From Adiantum capillus-veneris (lineage: Eukaryota > Streptophyta > Polypodiopsida > Polypodiales > Pteridaceae): a stretch of DNA of 64,000 bases. Under the pieces are notes generated by a model, which ran no database searches, was not told the origin of the DNA, and worked only from the letters and a program-made list of their open reading frames with translations. This document shows positions 53,461-64,000 of this stretch, piece by piece (the stretch's first letter is position 1; the number at the start of each line of letters is the position of its first letter). The stretch spans positions 85,545,525-85,609,524 of the forward strand of contig CM043958.1 of NCBI GenBank assembly GCA_014529385.2, given 5' to 3'. Position numbers and translations under genes: made by a program.

Positions 53461-54533
53461 ATCTACTTAAGGTGAGGCCTTGGTGCCGAACTCCAACATA
53501 CAGCTCAAGATGGTCTTGAATGAATGGCCTCCTCGATATGTCTCTACAAACCGCCAAGTAACTCCTCACAGATTGAGCTCCTCTTGGGGCTCTACTGGAC
53601 TGCAAGTGATGGAAACTCTGGATGAATTTGTGGCTACAAAGGCAGGCTCGTGATCCTTGCGACTCTTGCGATAGTGATCTCGTACTTGAATTGGTTGGCT
53701 CCGATCTGGTGACTCCCCATTGCAATGAGGATGTAAATAGTTGGTCTTTGATGTGCTGCCAAATATGTACACAAATTGGTGATGGTCCAAGGTCCTAATT
53801 GGCAGCACTGACTCACATCATCAATCACCGACTCATGTCAGATTGGTGATTGGCACTTGCTAAAGTGATAATGATAAAACGAGGCAAAAAGAAGAAATTA
53901 CATGCCTTCAAGAATTTCAATGATCTAAATCGACAAATAAACAGTTGTAATCTTTGGTAGATCTTTCCGCATAGTGCCTACATCTATAACACCTACAACC
54001 ATTCAAAACCGCCCCTTTAGTTATCTTTGTAGCCAATTTCCGTATTTAGTGTCAATAAGCAACTTAGTATCACATTGTTGAAAGTTGAAATGTTTAGCCA
54101 CACGAACAGTTCATTGCACTTCCTTTACATAGGTTGATAGCAACATCCTACAAAGAGTGGGCATGAACATGAGAGCTATCCCAAAGAACTAGTCACTTTA
54201 CCAACTTCTGTTGTGGGCTCAATCATGCTTCTCTAGAAGAGTTTTATTAATGTATGATTACTTGACCAAGCGTTATTGAGTTCAACAATACAGTGTCCTT
54301 GCAACATAATGTCGAACCTTTTAAACAATAACAATACTTATCATTCTCTACTTCCCAAACTCGACGATGTCATACAACCATTGAAAGAGGTCAAGCTTGC
54401 AAAAACTATGACAATTCTTATCATTCTCTACTTTCCAAGTCCATGATTGGATGTACAGGTCAAGGTTATGAAAAGAATCTCAGGCAGTTAAATGACTAAC
54501 AATAGCCCACATGAATCTAGAACATCAAGATAC
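53461..54533. other. Intron sequence without a recognised element
   Basis: The first kilobase of the giant RNASEH2A intron, next to the donor site at 54533. No domain, tail or LTR was recognised. Confidence 0.5.
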
Positions 54534-54621
54534 CTCCGTAACAAAAATGCCTGAATTGAGTGCCTTTGTGATGAGTCCCATTGCCGAATTGTGAGATATA
54601 AGGTTCAGGTTTGTCTTCTCC
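54534..54621 (-). CDS. RNASEH2A: RNase H2 subunit A, exon upstream of the giant intron
   Basis: Flanked by GTAACAG and GTATCT on the minus strand. It encodes EKTNLNLISHNSAMGLI then TKALNSGIFVTE, the conserved type 2 RNase H segment ((N)LNxISHxSAMGL) that precedes the VDTVG strand. It starts one base into a codon that completes Lys with the upstream exon and ends in phase 0. The next exon downstream (VFVDTVG...) is 22,469 bases away. Together the two give the uninterrupted family order. Confidence 0.95.
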
Positions 54622-54702
54622 CTGTTACCAAACGGAAAGAATTTTATTCGTTCCGTCCATAGAGAAAAGCCAAATCAATTCCTCAAGAGTAAATTCACAA
54701 AC

Positions 54703-54826
54703 TTTGCAAGCATCAGTGACGACAAAACTCTTGGGTCAATTACATCTACAGCCCAGCCCATAGAGTTGTCAACCTTGATACATTCAAATAGTTCTTCCCT
54801 TTTGGACTCCTTCAATGTTTTGGAAT
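54703..54826 (-). CDS. RNASEH2A: RNase H2 subunit A, first exon found in the window
   Basis: The acceptor TTCTTGCAG is at 54827-54835; the donor is GTTTGT at 54702. It encodes DSKTLKESKREELFECIK then GWAVDVIDPRVLSSLMLA, the family's (A)DSKxL helix and WAVDVIDPxxLS strand, which follow the N-terminal GIDEAGRG catalytic motif. It starts in the middle of an Asp codon, so at least one coding exon lies upstream. None was found up to base 64000, so roughly the first 100 residues, with the first two metal ligands, are missing from the window or lost. Confidence 0.94.
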
Positions 54827-55387
54827 CTGCAAGAACGATAAAGAAGGTGTTGTAGTCTTGACAGCAAAAACAAAGACACCTCAAAATGGTTAAATTAGGT
54901 TTACTTAAGGTTTACAAAATTAAGTACATGTCATGGAGCATGGTGTCTACATGATTTATCATTTTGCTAATCCTACCAAAAGAAATTTATGGCATACCAC
55001 CAACATTCACACGGCAAACAGCAAGTATGCACTCACACGAGACAGACTTTTGTATAGTTTTTCTGATACGTTGCTTGGGAACAAGAGCAGGAATGACGAT
55101 GGTGGAAGCTGAACTAGGTGGAACAATCACCAGCATAATTTCCATCTAAACCCCCTCTGAATGTGCAATGAATATGTCGTCCAGCACAACATTCAAGTCA
55201 CCATTGTGGGCATTGTAGTCAAATGATAAACCAGGACACTAACTAAATTAGCATAACACCCAACTAAGGGCATCTTCTTCGATTTTAATCTAACCTTTTC
55301 CACCTTTGTTTGAATGCCCAAAGGTCTGACATCCAATGTCACGAGTCATTATACTACTATAACTACTTCTCATACAATATCTAAGCC
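54827..55387. other. RNASEH2A intron sequence, no element recognised
   Basis: Upstream intron or flank of the first visible RNASEH2A exon. It ends at the 5-base AAGCC (55383-55387), which is the target duplication of the LTR element that follows. Confidence 0.55.
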
Positions 55388-55578
55388 TGTTAAAGTTTAG
55401 GCATCTCAAGTGAATTGCCCAATGTGATCCCATTACTTAGTTTGGCTTTTAGGTATCTATTTTACTTATTCGTCAAAGTCTTGGGTAGGGCAATTTACTA
55501 GGCTTGCTATATAAGCAACCCCTTGTCTCCATTGTATACACATTCAGTTAATCATTGCCAAGGTTGATTGGTTCAAGA

Positions 55579-55641
<63 letters not shown>

Positions 55642-55819
55642 GTCATTTGTATTTGTCTTTCCGATAGACGGATGACATACACACCATGTACATTTGATTT
55701 GTCTCATAGGCCGATTTCGGCCTGACATAGACGTTAAAAATCTTTCTTTCTTTCTTTCTTTTCTCTCTCTCGTGCTCTCTCCCCTTGGTCTCTACGCTTC
55801 CGCATCATCGACTTTGACA
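55388..55819 (+). mobile_element. 5' LTR of a non-autonomous LTR element, with LINE insertion
   Basis: It begins TGTTAAAGTTTAGGC and ends GACTTTGACA. It is collinear with the 3' LTR (57745-58036) up to a (TC)n at 55580-55637, then interrupted by a LINE 3' end (55638-55741) and resumed with TTCTCTCTC and CCTTGGTCTCTACGCTTCC. A PBS-like TGGTATCAGCAGAGC starts at the next base, 55820. Confidence 0.93.
55638..55741 (+). mobile_element. ~100-bp LINE 3' end inside the 5' LTR (TC)n tract
   Basis: It matches the last 100 bases of LINE copy D: CTTTCCGATAGACGGATGAC, ACACACCATGTACATTTG, then the hairpin at 55701-55732 with a perfect AGGCCGA/TCGGCCT stem, and ACGTTAAAAA. (TC)n lies on its left and a TTTC/TC repeat on its right. 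The 3' LTR lacks it. Confidence 0.93.
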
Positions 55820-57744
55820 TGGTATCAGCAGAGCAAGGTCGTGCTTGAAGCCCTTGGCGTGGAGGAGCAGACTTGAAGAGTAGAAGAAGAGCAAGTCTTC
55901 TCGCTGGTGTCCTCTCCCCCCCAATCAGCGTTCTAAAACACTGCACGATAGCGTCGCCCAAAACCCTCCTCGCGCTGGCATTTTAACGCCGACAATTAGT
56001 GCCCTGCCCCCTCCCCCCCCCCCCCCCCCGCGCGTTTTGAAGCGATGACGCTTGCAGGCGTTTCCCACCCTGTCGACGTCGCCACTGTCCCCCCAGGTTT
56101 GTTTTAAAACGTTGTCTGCAACCTCTCCCCTTGGCATCGAGGTCTCCCCCACTCAGTCCCTGCACGTTTTGAAACGCAGACTGGCGGCCCATCCTCCCCT
56201 CCCTTCACTCATTGTCCACCGCCTTCTCCTTGGTGAGGCAGCGTTTCAAAACACTGTCCCCTAGGAGTCTCTTGGGGCTTTTGAGCAGCACGGACAATTC
56301 AAACGATTGCTCTCCTGGACGACTGGAGCGAGGAGATTGGAGCCCAGAGAGGGGTCAAACCGAGCCTTAGGAGCAACTTGGAAGAGGCTTGGAGATCGAA
56401 TTGGACAGGGAGTCCTAGGCTTTGAGTGGCCAATTGGTGGGAGTTTCGAGTGGTTTCGAGTTCCAGAGAGGGATAGCACAAGGTGTGGAGCAGTTTGGCA
56501 TAATGCCGTGGAGCGGATTGACATCGGCTAGGATGGAATTCTTAGCCATTGCTATGCACCGTTTATTGTGGAGCTTTGGATTTGTTCAAGGCCTACCACA
56601 GGGCAAACGTGTGGAGTGGATATCGGCGATAGAGTTTCGGTTTTAGAGAAGGATAGCAGATTGTGCGAAGCCCATTGCGTGTGGAGCTTCCTTTGCAGTG
56701 GAGTTGAAGCGGCTTGGATCTTTTTCGGCTTGGTTTGTACGGTCATTTTTTGGAGTGCAAAAAGGTACCCGATTACCAAATCTTGCAACTTCAATATGTC
56801 CCTACCTTGCTCGAGACGCGACGACATCGACCAAAACCTACCAAAAGTTATGGATAACGGATTGTCAAGCATCCATTTAGCGGCCTGTACACCTGCACAG
56901 GTCTCAAGGAACCTGGCAATTTGGTTGGCTCGAATTTGTGAAGTCAAAAGCAAATGGAGAAGTTCGCTAGAGGACAACAACAAAGGTCAATTGGACAAGG
57001 ATGACAGTACCAGTACTCACTTAGCTGCCTTGGTACCTGTGAGGTACGACCACAGTCATGATTGTGATTCGACGCTTTGTTTGGCTCGAGAGTTGGAAGC
57101 CAAAGGCAAAAGCAGGAACTCACAGGAAGACAAGGATAAAGGCAAGCTGGACAGAGATTACGGTAATAAAGATTTGACAGAGGAGATCGGCATGGCACTT
57201 GTGGCGGTGGCCACAGTGGCCTCATCAGATTTCTAGTCAAATGACAAGTGTCACCACTAGCTTCAGCCAGAGAGGCTTGTGAGTGGTAGAGAGGGGCAAG
57301 CAATGCTTCCTATAATTAATTTGGACCCTTGTGTTGAAGTTTGAGTTATTGGTGTTTGGACCAGTAGGTCGGAGTTCAATGCACATGCATCTGGCAAGGA
57401 ACCAATCAAACGTCTAAAACACTATGGATGGGCTAGCCAAATCATTGTTGTTGGTTAGATTATGGAAGGATGTATTTCAACAATTCATTATCTTGGAGTT
57501 TTATATTTTAGACGTGATATATTCACAATTCACGAATGGGGATTATTGGACGTAGTATGGTCTACAATTCAAAGTTTCTACAAAGGCAACCGATGCTCAA
57601 TATGGCATTACTTTCAGGTACAAAGTTGAGGAGAGCAACACCGAGGTGTATCCAGTAGTCCAAGGCCTTCTATTGGGGTGTCCATGGTAGCTTCTTCATC
57701 GACTTGGTCTCACTATTGATGTCCACTATGAGCTGCAGAGAGGG
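55820..57744 (+). mobile_element. Internal region of the non-autonomous LTR element
   Basis: Runs from the PBS-like TGGTATCAGCAGAGC to a polypurine stretch GCAGAGAGGG directly before the 3' LTR. It has no gag, RT or integrase. The longest frame (56568-57236) encodes a product with no recognised domain; its C-terminal part is Lys/Asp-rich (SRNSQEDKDKGKLDRDYG). It contains a C run near 56016. It would depend on enzymes of a relative, so it is a LARD- or TRIM-like element. Confidence 0.8.
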
Positions 57745-57935
57745 TGTTAAAGTTTAGGCGTCTCAAGTGAACTGCCCAATGTGATCCCATTATTTAGTTT
57801 GGCTTTTAGATATTTATTTCACTTATTTGTCAAAGTCTTGAGTAGGGCAATTTACTAGGCTTGCTATATAAGCAACCCCTTGCCTCCATTGTATACACAT
57901 TCAGTTATTCATTGTCAAGGTTGATTGGTTCAAGA

Positions 57936-58002
<67 letters not shown>

Positions 58003-58036
58003 TGGTCTCTACGCTTCCGCATCGTCGACTTTGACA
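57745..58036 (+). mobile_element. 3' LTR of the non-autonomous LTR element
   Basis: 292 bases, TGTTAAAGTTTAGG to CTTTGACA, with an uninterrupted (TC)n at about 57938-58000. AAGCC follows at 58037-58041 and matches AAGCC before the 5' LTR, a 5-base target duplication. This LTR is the natural empty-site control for the LINE insertion in its partner. Confidence 0.94.
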
Positions 58037-58041
58037 AAGCC

Positions 58042-58262
58042 TTCTTCATAGAAGAAACTCCTACTTCTTTCCTACGTACTAATAAAGAGAAGCCCAAGTT
58101 TAAGAAGGATAACCGCAAGTATGTGTGTCTTGATCCCATTCGTCCTCCTGACGCCATTGGATGCCACTTGACGCACCTGCTTACCTCATGGAGTGATCCC
58201 ACTGATAACTTCCTCGAGAAGTTTTACGCTCTATCAACTCCTCATTATTATATAAAAACACA
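58042..58262 (+). pseudogene. Unrecognised coding-like fragment
   Basis: Immediately after the LTR element, one frame reads PKFKKDNRKYVCLDPIRPPD and then SWSDPTDNFLEKFYAL before a stop. It looks like real coding sequence, but I do not recognise it and see no partner exon. It may be the remnant into which the LTR element inserted. Confidence 0.3.
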
Positions 58263-58460
58263 TTGATACTGGTGACGATGAAAATCGATGTACTATGTAC
58301 ACGCTGTCCTACCTGTATACATGTGAGCCCCACGTAACCACCTGGCTCTGGAAAATGGACAATCCTTTATTCGATGCACCATGCATGTGTATGTACATAT
58401 GCGCAATCACTTCTTCCAAAAAACTCCTAACATAATTTGCCCATCCCCTAGCTTGCTAGA

Positions 58461-59400
58461 TCATTCATGATCAACAGTAGCAAAAAGAGATTTGAGACTC
58501 GCCGCGTCACAAGTCTCCTCATCCCTCACAGACATTACTTGTTCTGCAGACAGCTCATCTTGCTCCACCATCATTAATCTGGCATGATATAATTTAAGAC
58601 GCAATCCATTTACCCTTGACTTATTTAGAATCCTATCCAGGTTAGCCAACTCATATGTACCATTCGAAAAACACTCCACTACCTTGAAATGGCTTTCCCA
58701 CTTAATTTGAAACTTCTTTTGAAATGTCTTGTCCAGCTTACTGATGTAGCGCAAAACCAAGTCATGTTTCTTGATACTCTTACTTTGGACCTTTTCATTT
58801 ATCTTTGCTAAAGCCTTATCTTGCATCTGTTCATAATGTTCCAATGCGCTCATTCTATCCAGCTGAACCTCTTGTAAGAGCCTCTCTTTGAAAGCATCAC
58901 AGGACAGCCCAAGCAACTTCTCTAACATTGACCGCAGGCAACTCTACTTCCACAGGCAATAGTGCTTCCTTTCCATATACCAACTGAAATGGAGTAAACC
59001 TTGTACCTGTTTTCACCGAAGTACGGTAAGCCCATAATGCACTAGGCAATTCCAAATCCCAATTCTTTCCTTGGTGCTCTCACTTTTGGAAGAATTTGTA
59101 CCAACTCACCATTAAATCTTTCATTTAAGCCATTACATTGTGGATAATAAGGAGTGGTATATTGACGCATAATCTTCATCTTCGCGCATAAAAAGTCTAA
59201 TAGTTTAGCTCTAAATCCTGGCCCCTTATCCGAAAGTAGCTCCAGTGGCACCCCAAACTTGCAACATATTTCATCATACACAAATTTTGCCACATCCTTT
59301 GCAGTGATTTGTTTTACTGTTGTAGCCTCTGCCCATCTAGAGAGATGGGAGATGGGGCTCAAATGGATTTTTAGTGTAAAAAAGAGGGTGGATGGCAAGT
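58461..59400 (-). pseudogene. Ty3/gypsy integrase remnant
   Basis: Minus-strand blocks give SRWAEATTVKQITAKDVAKF, GVPLELLSDKGPGFR (second catalytic Asp) and YYPQCNGLNERFNGELVQIL (catalytic Glu). After a frame break near 58930-59040 comes the post-core region HYEQMQDKALAKINEKVQ with KWESHFKVVECFSNGTYEL and NGLRLKLYHARL. The first Asp and the zinc-binding domain are missing, cut near 59345. It lies just outside the hAT element. Confidence 0.85.
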
Positions 59401-59859
59401 GGGGACGGGAAGCCCGAAAAAGGGCATCCCTTGTGACTATGGTTTAGGCTAGAGTTACCGGGGAACGCCAATTTGGGGGCTTGGAACGTCGGAACGACGT
59501 TCTGGCCAGTCAAAATTTTTTGGAATGAACGGAACGGACTGCTGTTCTGACAATCAGGCAGTCACCGGAACGGACCGGCTAGAACGGGCTGGAACGGGCC
59601 GGAACGGCCTCAACGGGCAAAAACGGGCAGATTTGAACATTTAAAAAATTAGCTGTTTGGGAACTTTGGGCAGCCAATGGCCATTTACAGCCCTATATAA
59701 ATCTCCCCCTCTTCCCCCATTCCCATTCTTCACCAAAGCATCAAGGAGCTTTGAACTTTGAAAGTTTGAAGGCCCTCTCTCCCTTGCTCTCAACTCTCAA
59801 GCCATAGGGACCTAGCCTCTAGCTCTCAAGTTTCAACCTCTCTCTTTCACAGATAATCC

Positions 59860-60351
59860 ATGGCTTCTTCTCGTACAACCCCCTCCGTTCATGCGGGCAA
59901 CACTCAAAAGGCGAAAGAATGGTCGTGGTGGGATGAAGTGACCTCGGAGGGCACCTTGTCGGCGGCAGGAGGTTCTCGTGCATGGGCATGCAAGCTATGC
60001 TCTTACACGCGGAAAGGGGGGCATGACAAAGTGAGGGCACACTTTCTTCGAGTGCCGGGACATGAGGTAAGATTTTGCACCAACGTAACCATCGAGAAGA
60101 GGAAGGAGCTCGAGGAAAAGGATCGGCAATTCAACCATAAAGCCAAGCCCATACGCAAAGGTATCGATCCAAAGACCCTCATTTTCCCTTCTTCCTCTCT
60201 ACCCGGTTTAGGTGCCGGTGGATCTTCATCGGGGCCGATTCGTCGCCAAAGGACCCTTGCCACCTCTTGGGACCCAAAGAAGAAGGAAGAGGTTGATGCA
60301 GCCGTGGCCCGATTCTTCTATCACGACCATATCCCATTTGTCGCGGCGAAG
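59860..60351 (+). CDS. hAT transposase exon 1 with BED-type zinc finger
   Basis: Starts at the ATG of MASSRTTPSVHAG and includes AWACKLCSYTRKGGHDKVR then AHFLRVPGHEVRFC, a BED-like C-x2-C...H zinc finger that binds the transposon ends. It continues to RQRTLATSWDPKKKEEVDAA and ends FVAAK at a GTATGT donor near 60352. The 84-base intron ends at ATCGAAG. The intact frame suggests recent activity. Confidence 0.85.
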
Positions 60352-60445
60352 TATGTTTTATTGATTTATCAATCTTCTCTCTCATTTCTTCCATTATCAT
60401 CGTTTCTGCCCTTTTGATACTAACCTCTTCTATGTTTGATCGAAG

Positions 60446-62035
60446 TATTGGAAAGTCATGGTGCAACGGATAGGAGAGTATGGCACCGACTATGTGCCGC
60501 CATCTTCAGAGGCTCTCCGAACTACTGCTCGATCGAGAGAAGGCTATCGTGGAGCAAGCAACCCTCAATATTCAGCGTCTTTGGGCAAAACATGGCGTTT
60601 CCCTCATTGCCGACGGGTGGAGCGATACAAGGACGAGATCTATTCATCTTCTCGTCGCATACTCGAGTGGAGAGATGTACTTTGTGCACTCTCATGATGC
60701 CACCGAGAGTGGCAAGTCCGCCGATGTCCTCTCTGCAGAGTGGACAACGGCCATAGAAACAATCGGTGAGCAACACGTAGTGGCCTTTGTCACAGATGGG
60801 GAGGCATCAAACAGGGCAGCAGCAGCTATTATAGAGGACCACTATCCGCATGTGACAATGTGCATTTGCATGGCACACTGCTTGAACAACCTTCTAAAAG
60901 ACATCGGCAAGCTAGACTGGATTGCTCCAGTCATTGCTGATGCAGTGAAGATTGTTACTTTCATCAACAATCACAACTTGGTTCGGAGAGAGTATCTCAA
61001 GAGGTCGGGCGGCAAAGTGCTTCTAAAGTATTCAGACACCCGCTTCGCATTCAACTTTCTTCTTGTGCGCAGGTTATCTGAATGTCAAAATGCGGTTCGA
61101 CAAGTCTTCATCAGTGATGAGTTCACCACCTCCCCCTATGCAAAGACAGTTGCAGGGATTTTGTGCAAGGATAAGGCAGAGGATCTTGAGTTCTGGAAGG
61201 AGCTCAAGAGTCTAGATGCACAGGTAAAACCGGTGGTTCATTTGCTTCGAGTTCTGGATGGCATGGATCCTTGCATTGGCAAGATTTATGAGGCAATGGA
61301 CCGCATGATCGAGCAACTTGCACAACTTGAGCCGAAAGTAGAGCGATATGAGGAGATCCATGCGCTTTGCAGCTCGAGGTGGAATTCATATGCCTCTCCT
61401 TTACACGGGGCAGCCTACATGGTGGATCCAGAGTTCCAAGGTGCAGGGCAAGAGACAAATAGTGAAGTCATAAACCAATTTACAAAGATCTTAAACAAGA
61501 TGGTTCTAGACAAAGATCGGCGACGCATTGTCAGAGATCAATTGAGACAGTACAAAGAGATGCGGGGGTCATTTGGCAATCTAGATGCTCAGATTGATGG
61601 CAGGAAGATAGGTTCAGTGCTATGGTGGGAGGACTATGGCTATGATGGCCCTGAGCTTCAAAGATTGGCGATCCGTATTCTCAGCCAATCAGTTAGTACC
61701 TCATGCTTGGAGCAATTGTGGAGTACCTTTAGCCACATTGCTTCCAAGAAGAGGAATCGGCTTGGAGTGGAGAAGGCTATTGATCTTGTCTTTGTCAACG
61801 CAAATTTGAAAATGCTTTGCAAGAGTACAGACAAACAGACAGATCCTTTTACATAGTGGGAGATGGAGCAAGAGGCTCCTCAGGCAGGTGGAGATTCACA
61901 TCCACCAACACCAGGTACTTCATCCGTGGCTGAGATCGAGTTGGGCCTAGAGCTCGATAATGAGGAATGGGAGGATGTGCATGATTTACAGCCGGCTACT
62001 ACGGATTGGGAGGCCTCTCAGGCTAGTGGCTCTTG
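60446..62035 (+). pseudogene. hAT transposase exon 2, catalytic and dimerisation domains
   Basis: It opens YWKVMVQRIGEYGTDYVPPS and changes frame near 60530. It then runs long: HGVSLIADGWSDTRTRSIHL and VAFVTDGEASNRAAA (DUF659-type catalytic core) and CICMAHCLNNLLKDIGKL. The C-terminal hAT dimerisation region reads SVSTSCLEQLWSTFSHIASK, KRNRLGVEKAIDLVF. TAG near 61855 interrupts a frame that otherwise continues as WEMEQEAPQAGG to 62035, so it may be premature. The frameshift makes this copy inactive unless a different splice site is used. Confidence 0.9.
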
Positions 62036-62586
62036 AGTCTTGAGTCTTGAGGCTCGAGAGTTGCGAGTCGCGACTTTAGGACTTCCATTATGATTTATCC
62101 TTACCTTTTTGTATGGCTGCTTGAGCCTTGCCCTCTTCTACATTTGTAGCTACTAGCATCTTTATGGTATTTGTCACCTTCAGTCTTTTGGTATTGTGGT
62201 CACTGGTTTGCCCCCCTTGTAGTCTCGACTCTCATTATGGTATATCATCTGTATTTTTGTAGCACCTTGGCGGCCCTTGTTAGCCATAATTAAGCATTGT
62301 GTTTGCTCAATGTTGTGTATGTGCTATGTACTCTGGGCACCGCACATCCCAATCAAGTCATAATAAGGTTGAATGGTCTTCGAATCGTGTTTTTTTGTGG
62401 GTATTAGAGTCAAAGGACTCCAGTACTACTTGTATTCAAACATAACGCTAAAAAAAACAATATTTGGGTGTTTTTTTAGCCTCCCGTTTCGCGTCGTTCC
62501 CGTTCCGGCCCCTTTCCTGTTCCCCCGTTCCGCAGGGAGGCCCGTCGCCGTTCACGTTCCGCGTTCCGAGTAACTCTGGTTTAGGC

Positions 62587-63518
62587 TCCTTGGCCGGGAT
62601 CTGCAGGACGGCTCAAGTCTGTCAGTGGCTTGACACGTCAATAGTTTGAGACACTCTTGCATAAATGGTTTGTACACATGCTTTGATAGATGTTATTACA
62701 CTTTGGTGGGCATCTGACATGACAAGCATTTAGGTCTAGGTTAGAGAAACGTGTCAGTCTAATCTGTTCGCCAAATGGGTCATAAAACAATGAGTTATCG
62801 CTCGAAAACTCCCATGTACACACATTTACACATGTTCCAGACCTGGCACTAAAAAACCAATGTAAATGAACCATAAGTCCTAGCATTTTTTTCATCGGAT
62901 CAGCCAACACCAGCAGCTCAATCAACGGTTAAGCAACCCTTGGCATTTTGGCTCTTCACCGCGAGCATCCGTATCGGATTAGCCCAACAGCCCCAAAGTT
63001 TTCGATTTTCAGCCCCTTTTTCCTCGCCAGAAGTGCGTTGGTGATCTGCTAACGCAAATCTCCCTGCTACCAAACCTTCAATGACCCGTTACGCCTCTTC
63101 TTGGCCATTCCCTCACCGCATCAAGTCCTCCCATCTCTATCCGTCATTTGCTCGATCATCGTCTGCATTTTCAACCCTACTTTGCGCAATAATCGACTGC
63201 GTTTTGCCAGCCATATCTGCGTTTTTGCAACCAATTTCCAGCCCTTCATTCCTCTCACATCGGGAGCGCAAACAACACTAGATCTACCCCTTGGTGGCCA
63301 TCAACAACCCCTCATCGAGACGGATGCAAAGGTGCATTAAATCAGCCCCGGAGGTGCTTCGTGTTGAAGAATTACCGCAGGGACATTCCCCATTCAAGTC
63401 AATAGAGTCTGCACTTGAGGTTTTGCATGTGTGTACATTCCATTTACGCAATTGAAAGCAAATACCACATCGGCAACGGTGTGGGGGGCCCTTGAGAGGG
63501 TTGGTTGGGACGCCATCG

Positions 63519-63521
<3 letters not shown>
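62587..63521. other. No recognised gene
   Basis: Right flank of the hAT element. Short frames only, no domain seen. The part from about 62950 has the CAGCCCC/GCGTTTT style of the LTR-like sequence at 13.1-13.7 kb. Confidence 0.5.

Positions 63522-63583
<62 letters not shown>
63522..63583 (+). repeat. Compound (TC)n-(TA)n microsatellite
   Basis: (TC)n followed by (TA)n, the same order as at 23025-23134. About 100 bases downstream, AATTCCGCTGCACCTAACA (to 63684) resembles an LTR 3' end. Confidence 0.92.
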
Positions 63584-63585
<2 letters not shown>

Positions 63586-64000
63586 CGTGCTAAGTAGCAC
63601 ACATTTACGCAAGGAAAGAAGTACAAATTTGTGGAGGTGTGAAGTCTAGATCTTGTCACCATTTCAATTCCGCTGCACCTAACACTAAGTACACATTGCA
63701 CTTACTAGATGGTAGTTGGCTCCGAAACTTGAATTCACTATTTTCTTGTAAAAAGACCCCTATGCTCATGAGCTTCGACACAAGATATGATCACACTCTC
63801 CCTAGCGCTTTTGTAGCCTGTTGCCCAGCCATCCATTGGCGTTTTCTAGACAAATCACCCTCTTATAATAGAGTTTCGGAGGTAATTTCCTGGGTTTTCC
63901 ATCTAGATCTTGTGAGTGAGGTTTCTTTGTGGTTGTGCCCAACCTTGTGAGGCTTTTCTAGAGTCTCAACATCATGGGGGATAATAGATTATGTCAAGTG

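Larger units (their letters stand above)
59450..62578 (+). mobile_element. Complete hAT DNA transposon
   Basis: GTTTAGGC stands at 59442-59449 and 62579-62586, an 8-base target duplication as expected for hAT. The ends are TAGAGTTAC on the left and GTAACTCTG on the right, inverted apart from the outermost base. Subterminal GGAACG repeats are dense on the left and CGTTCC on the right. Length is 3129 bases. It contains a two-exon transposase gene whose reading frame is damaged. Confidence 0.94.

Noticed and set aside
59860-62035. A domesticated BED-finger host protein
   Set aside because: It lies inside perfect hAT termini with a target duplication and has a frameshift, so it is an ordinary transposase gene.

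Overview
The window is nuclear DNA from a land plant with a large, repeat-swollen genome. The evidence is a spliced eukaryotic gene with canonical GT-AG introns, plant-type Ty3/gypsy elements, plant PBS-like sites next to LTRs, a plant hAT transposon and tRNA-derived SINEs. A fern or other seed-free plant fits the LINE style and the giant intron, but the species cannot be fixed from this sequence. There is no bacterial operon, CRISPR array or plasmid-like feature.

Layout. 0-4 kb is a decayed gypsy element on the minus strand. 4-10 kb holds a candidate host exon, SINE-like repeats, a LINE scrap and an unrecognised Ser/Thr/Pro-rich reading frame. 10.3-10.6 kb is a strongly G-rich tract. 11.4-15.5 kb is a minus-strand gypsy element split by about 2.8 kb of foreign sequence. 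15.5-20.0 kb is a plus-strand gypsy element with two LTRs; the right LTR carries a SINE and the left LTR preserves the empty site. 20.0-31.4 kb is a run of plus-strand LINE copies, one of them split by a minus-strand LINE of another lineage. 34.9-38.6 kb is a gag-bearing LTR element on the minus strand. 38.6-42.7 kb is a gypsy fragment broken by two insertions, one encoding a Penelope-like reverse transcriptase. 42.7-53.1 kb is a head-to-tail train of six LINE copies. 55.4-58.0 kb is a complete non-autonomous LTR element. 58.5-59.4 kb is a gypsy integrase remnant. 59.45-62.58 kb is a hAT transposon with terminal repeats and an 8-bp target duplication.

The one recognised host gene is RNASEH2A, the catalytic subunit of RNase H2, on the minus strand. 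Five exons are in phase: 54703-54826, 54534-54621, 31927-32064, 31763-31850 and 31548-31675. The intron between the second and third of these is 22,469 bp. It contains the gag-bearing element, the gypsy/Penelope-like nest and the whole six-copy LINE train, with the LINEs antisense to the gene. The exons carrying the N-terminal catalytic residues were not found and probably lie beyond 64 kb.

The most unusual system is the LINE family. Ten 3' ends are visible. Each carries a conserved two-stem hairpin and then ends in a (TC)n microsatellite instead of poly(A). Most copies begin directly after the (TC)n tail of the copy before them, and all share one orientation. In one case the pre-insertion site is preserved: the 5' LTR of the 55.4-kb element has a roughly 100-bp LINE 3' end inside its (TC)n tract, while the 3' LTR has the tract uninterrupted. 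This suggests a LINE that uses (TC)n both as tail and as target and so builds trains of itself. Two copies also show ORF1 and ORF2 in one frame, separated by a single stop codon (TAG in one, TGA in the other).
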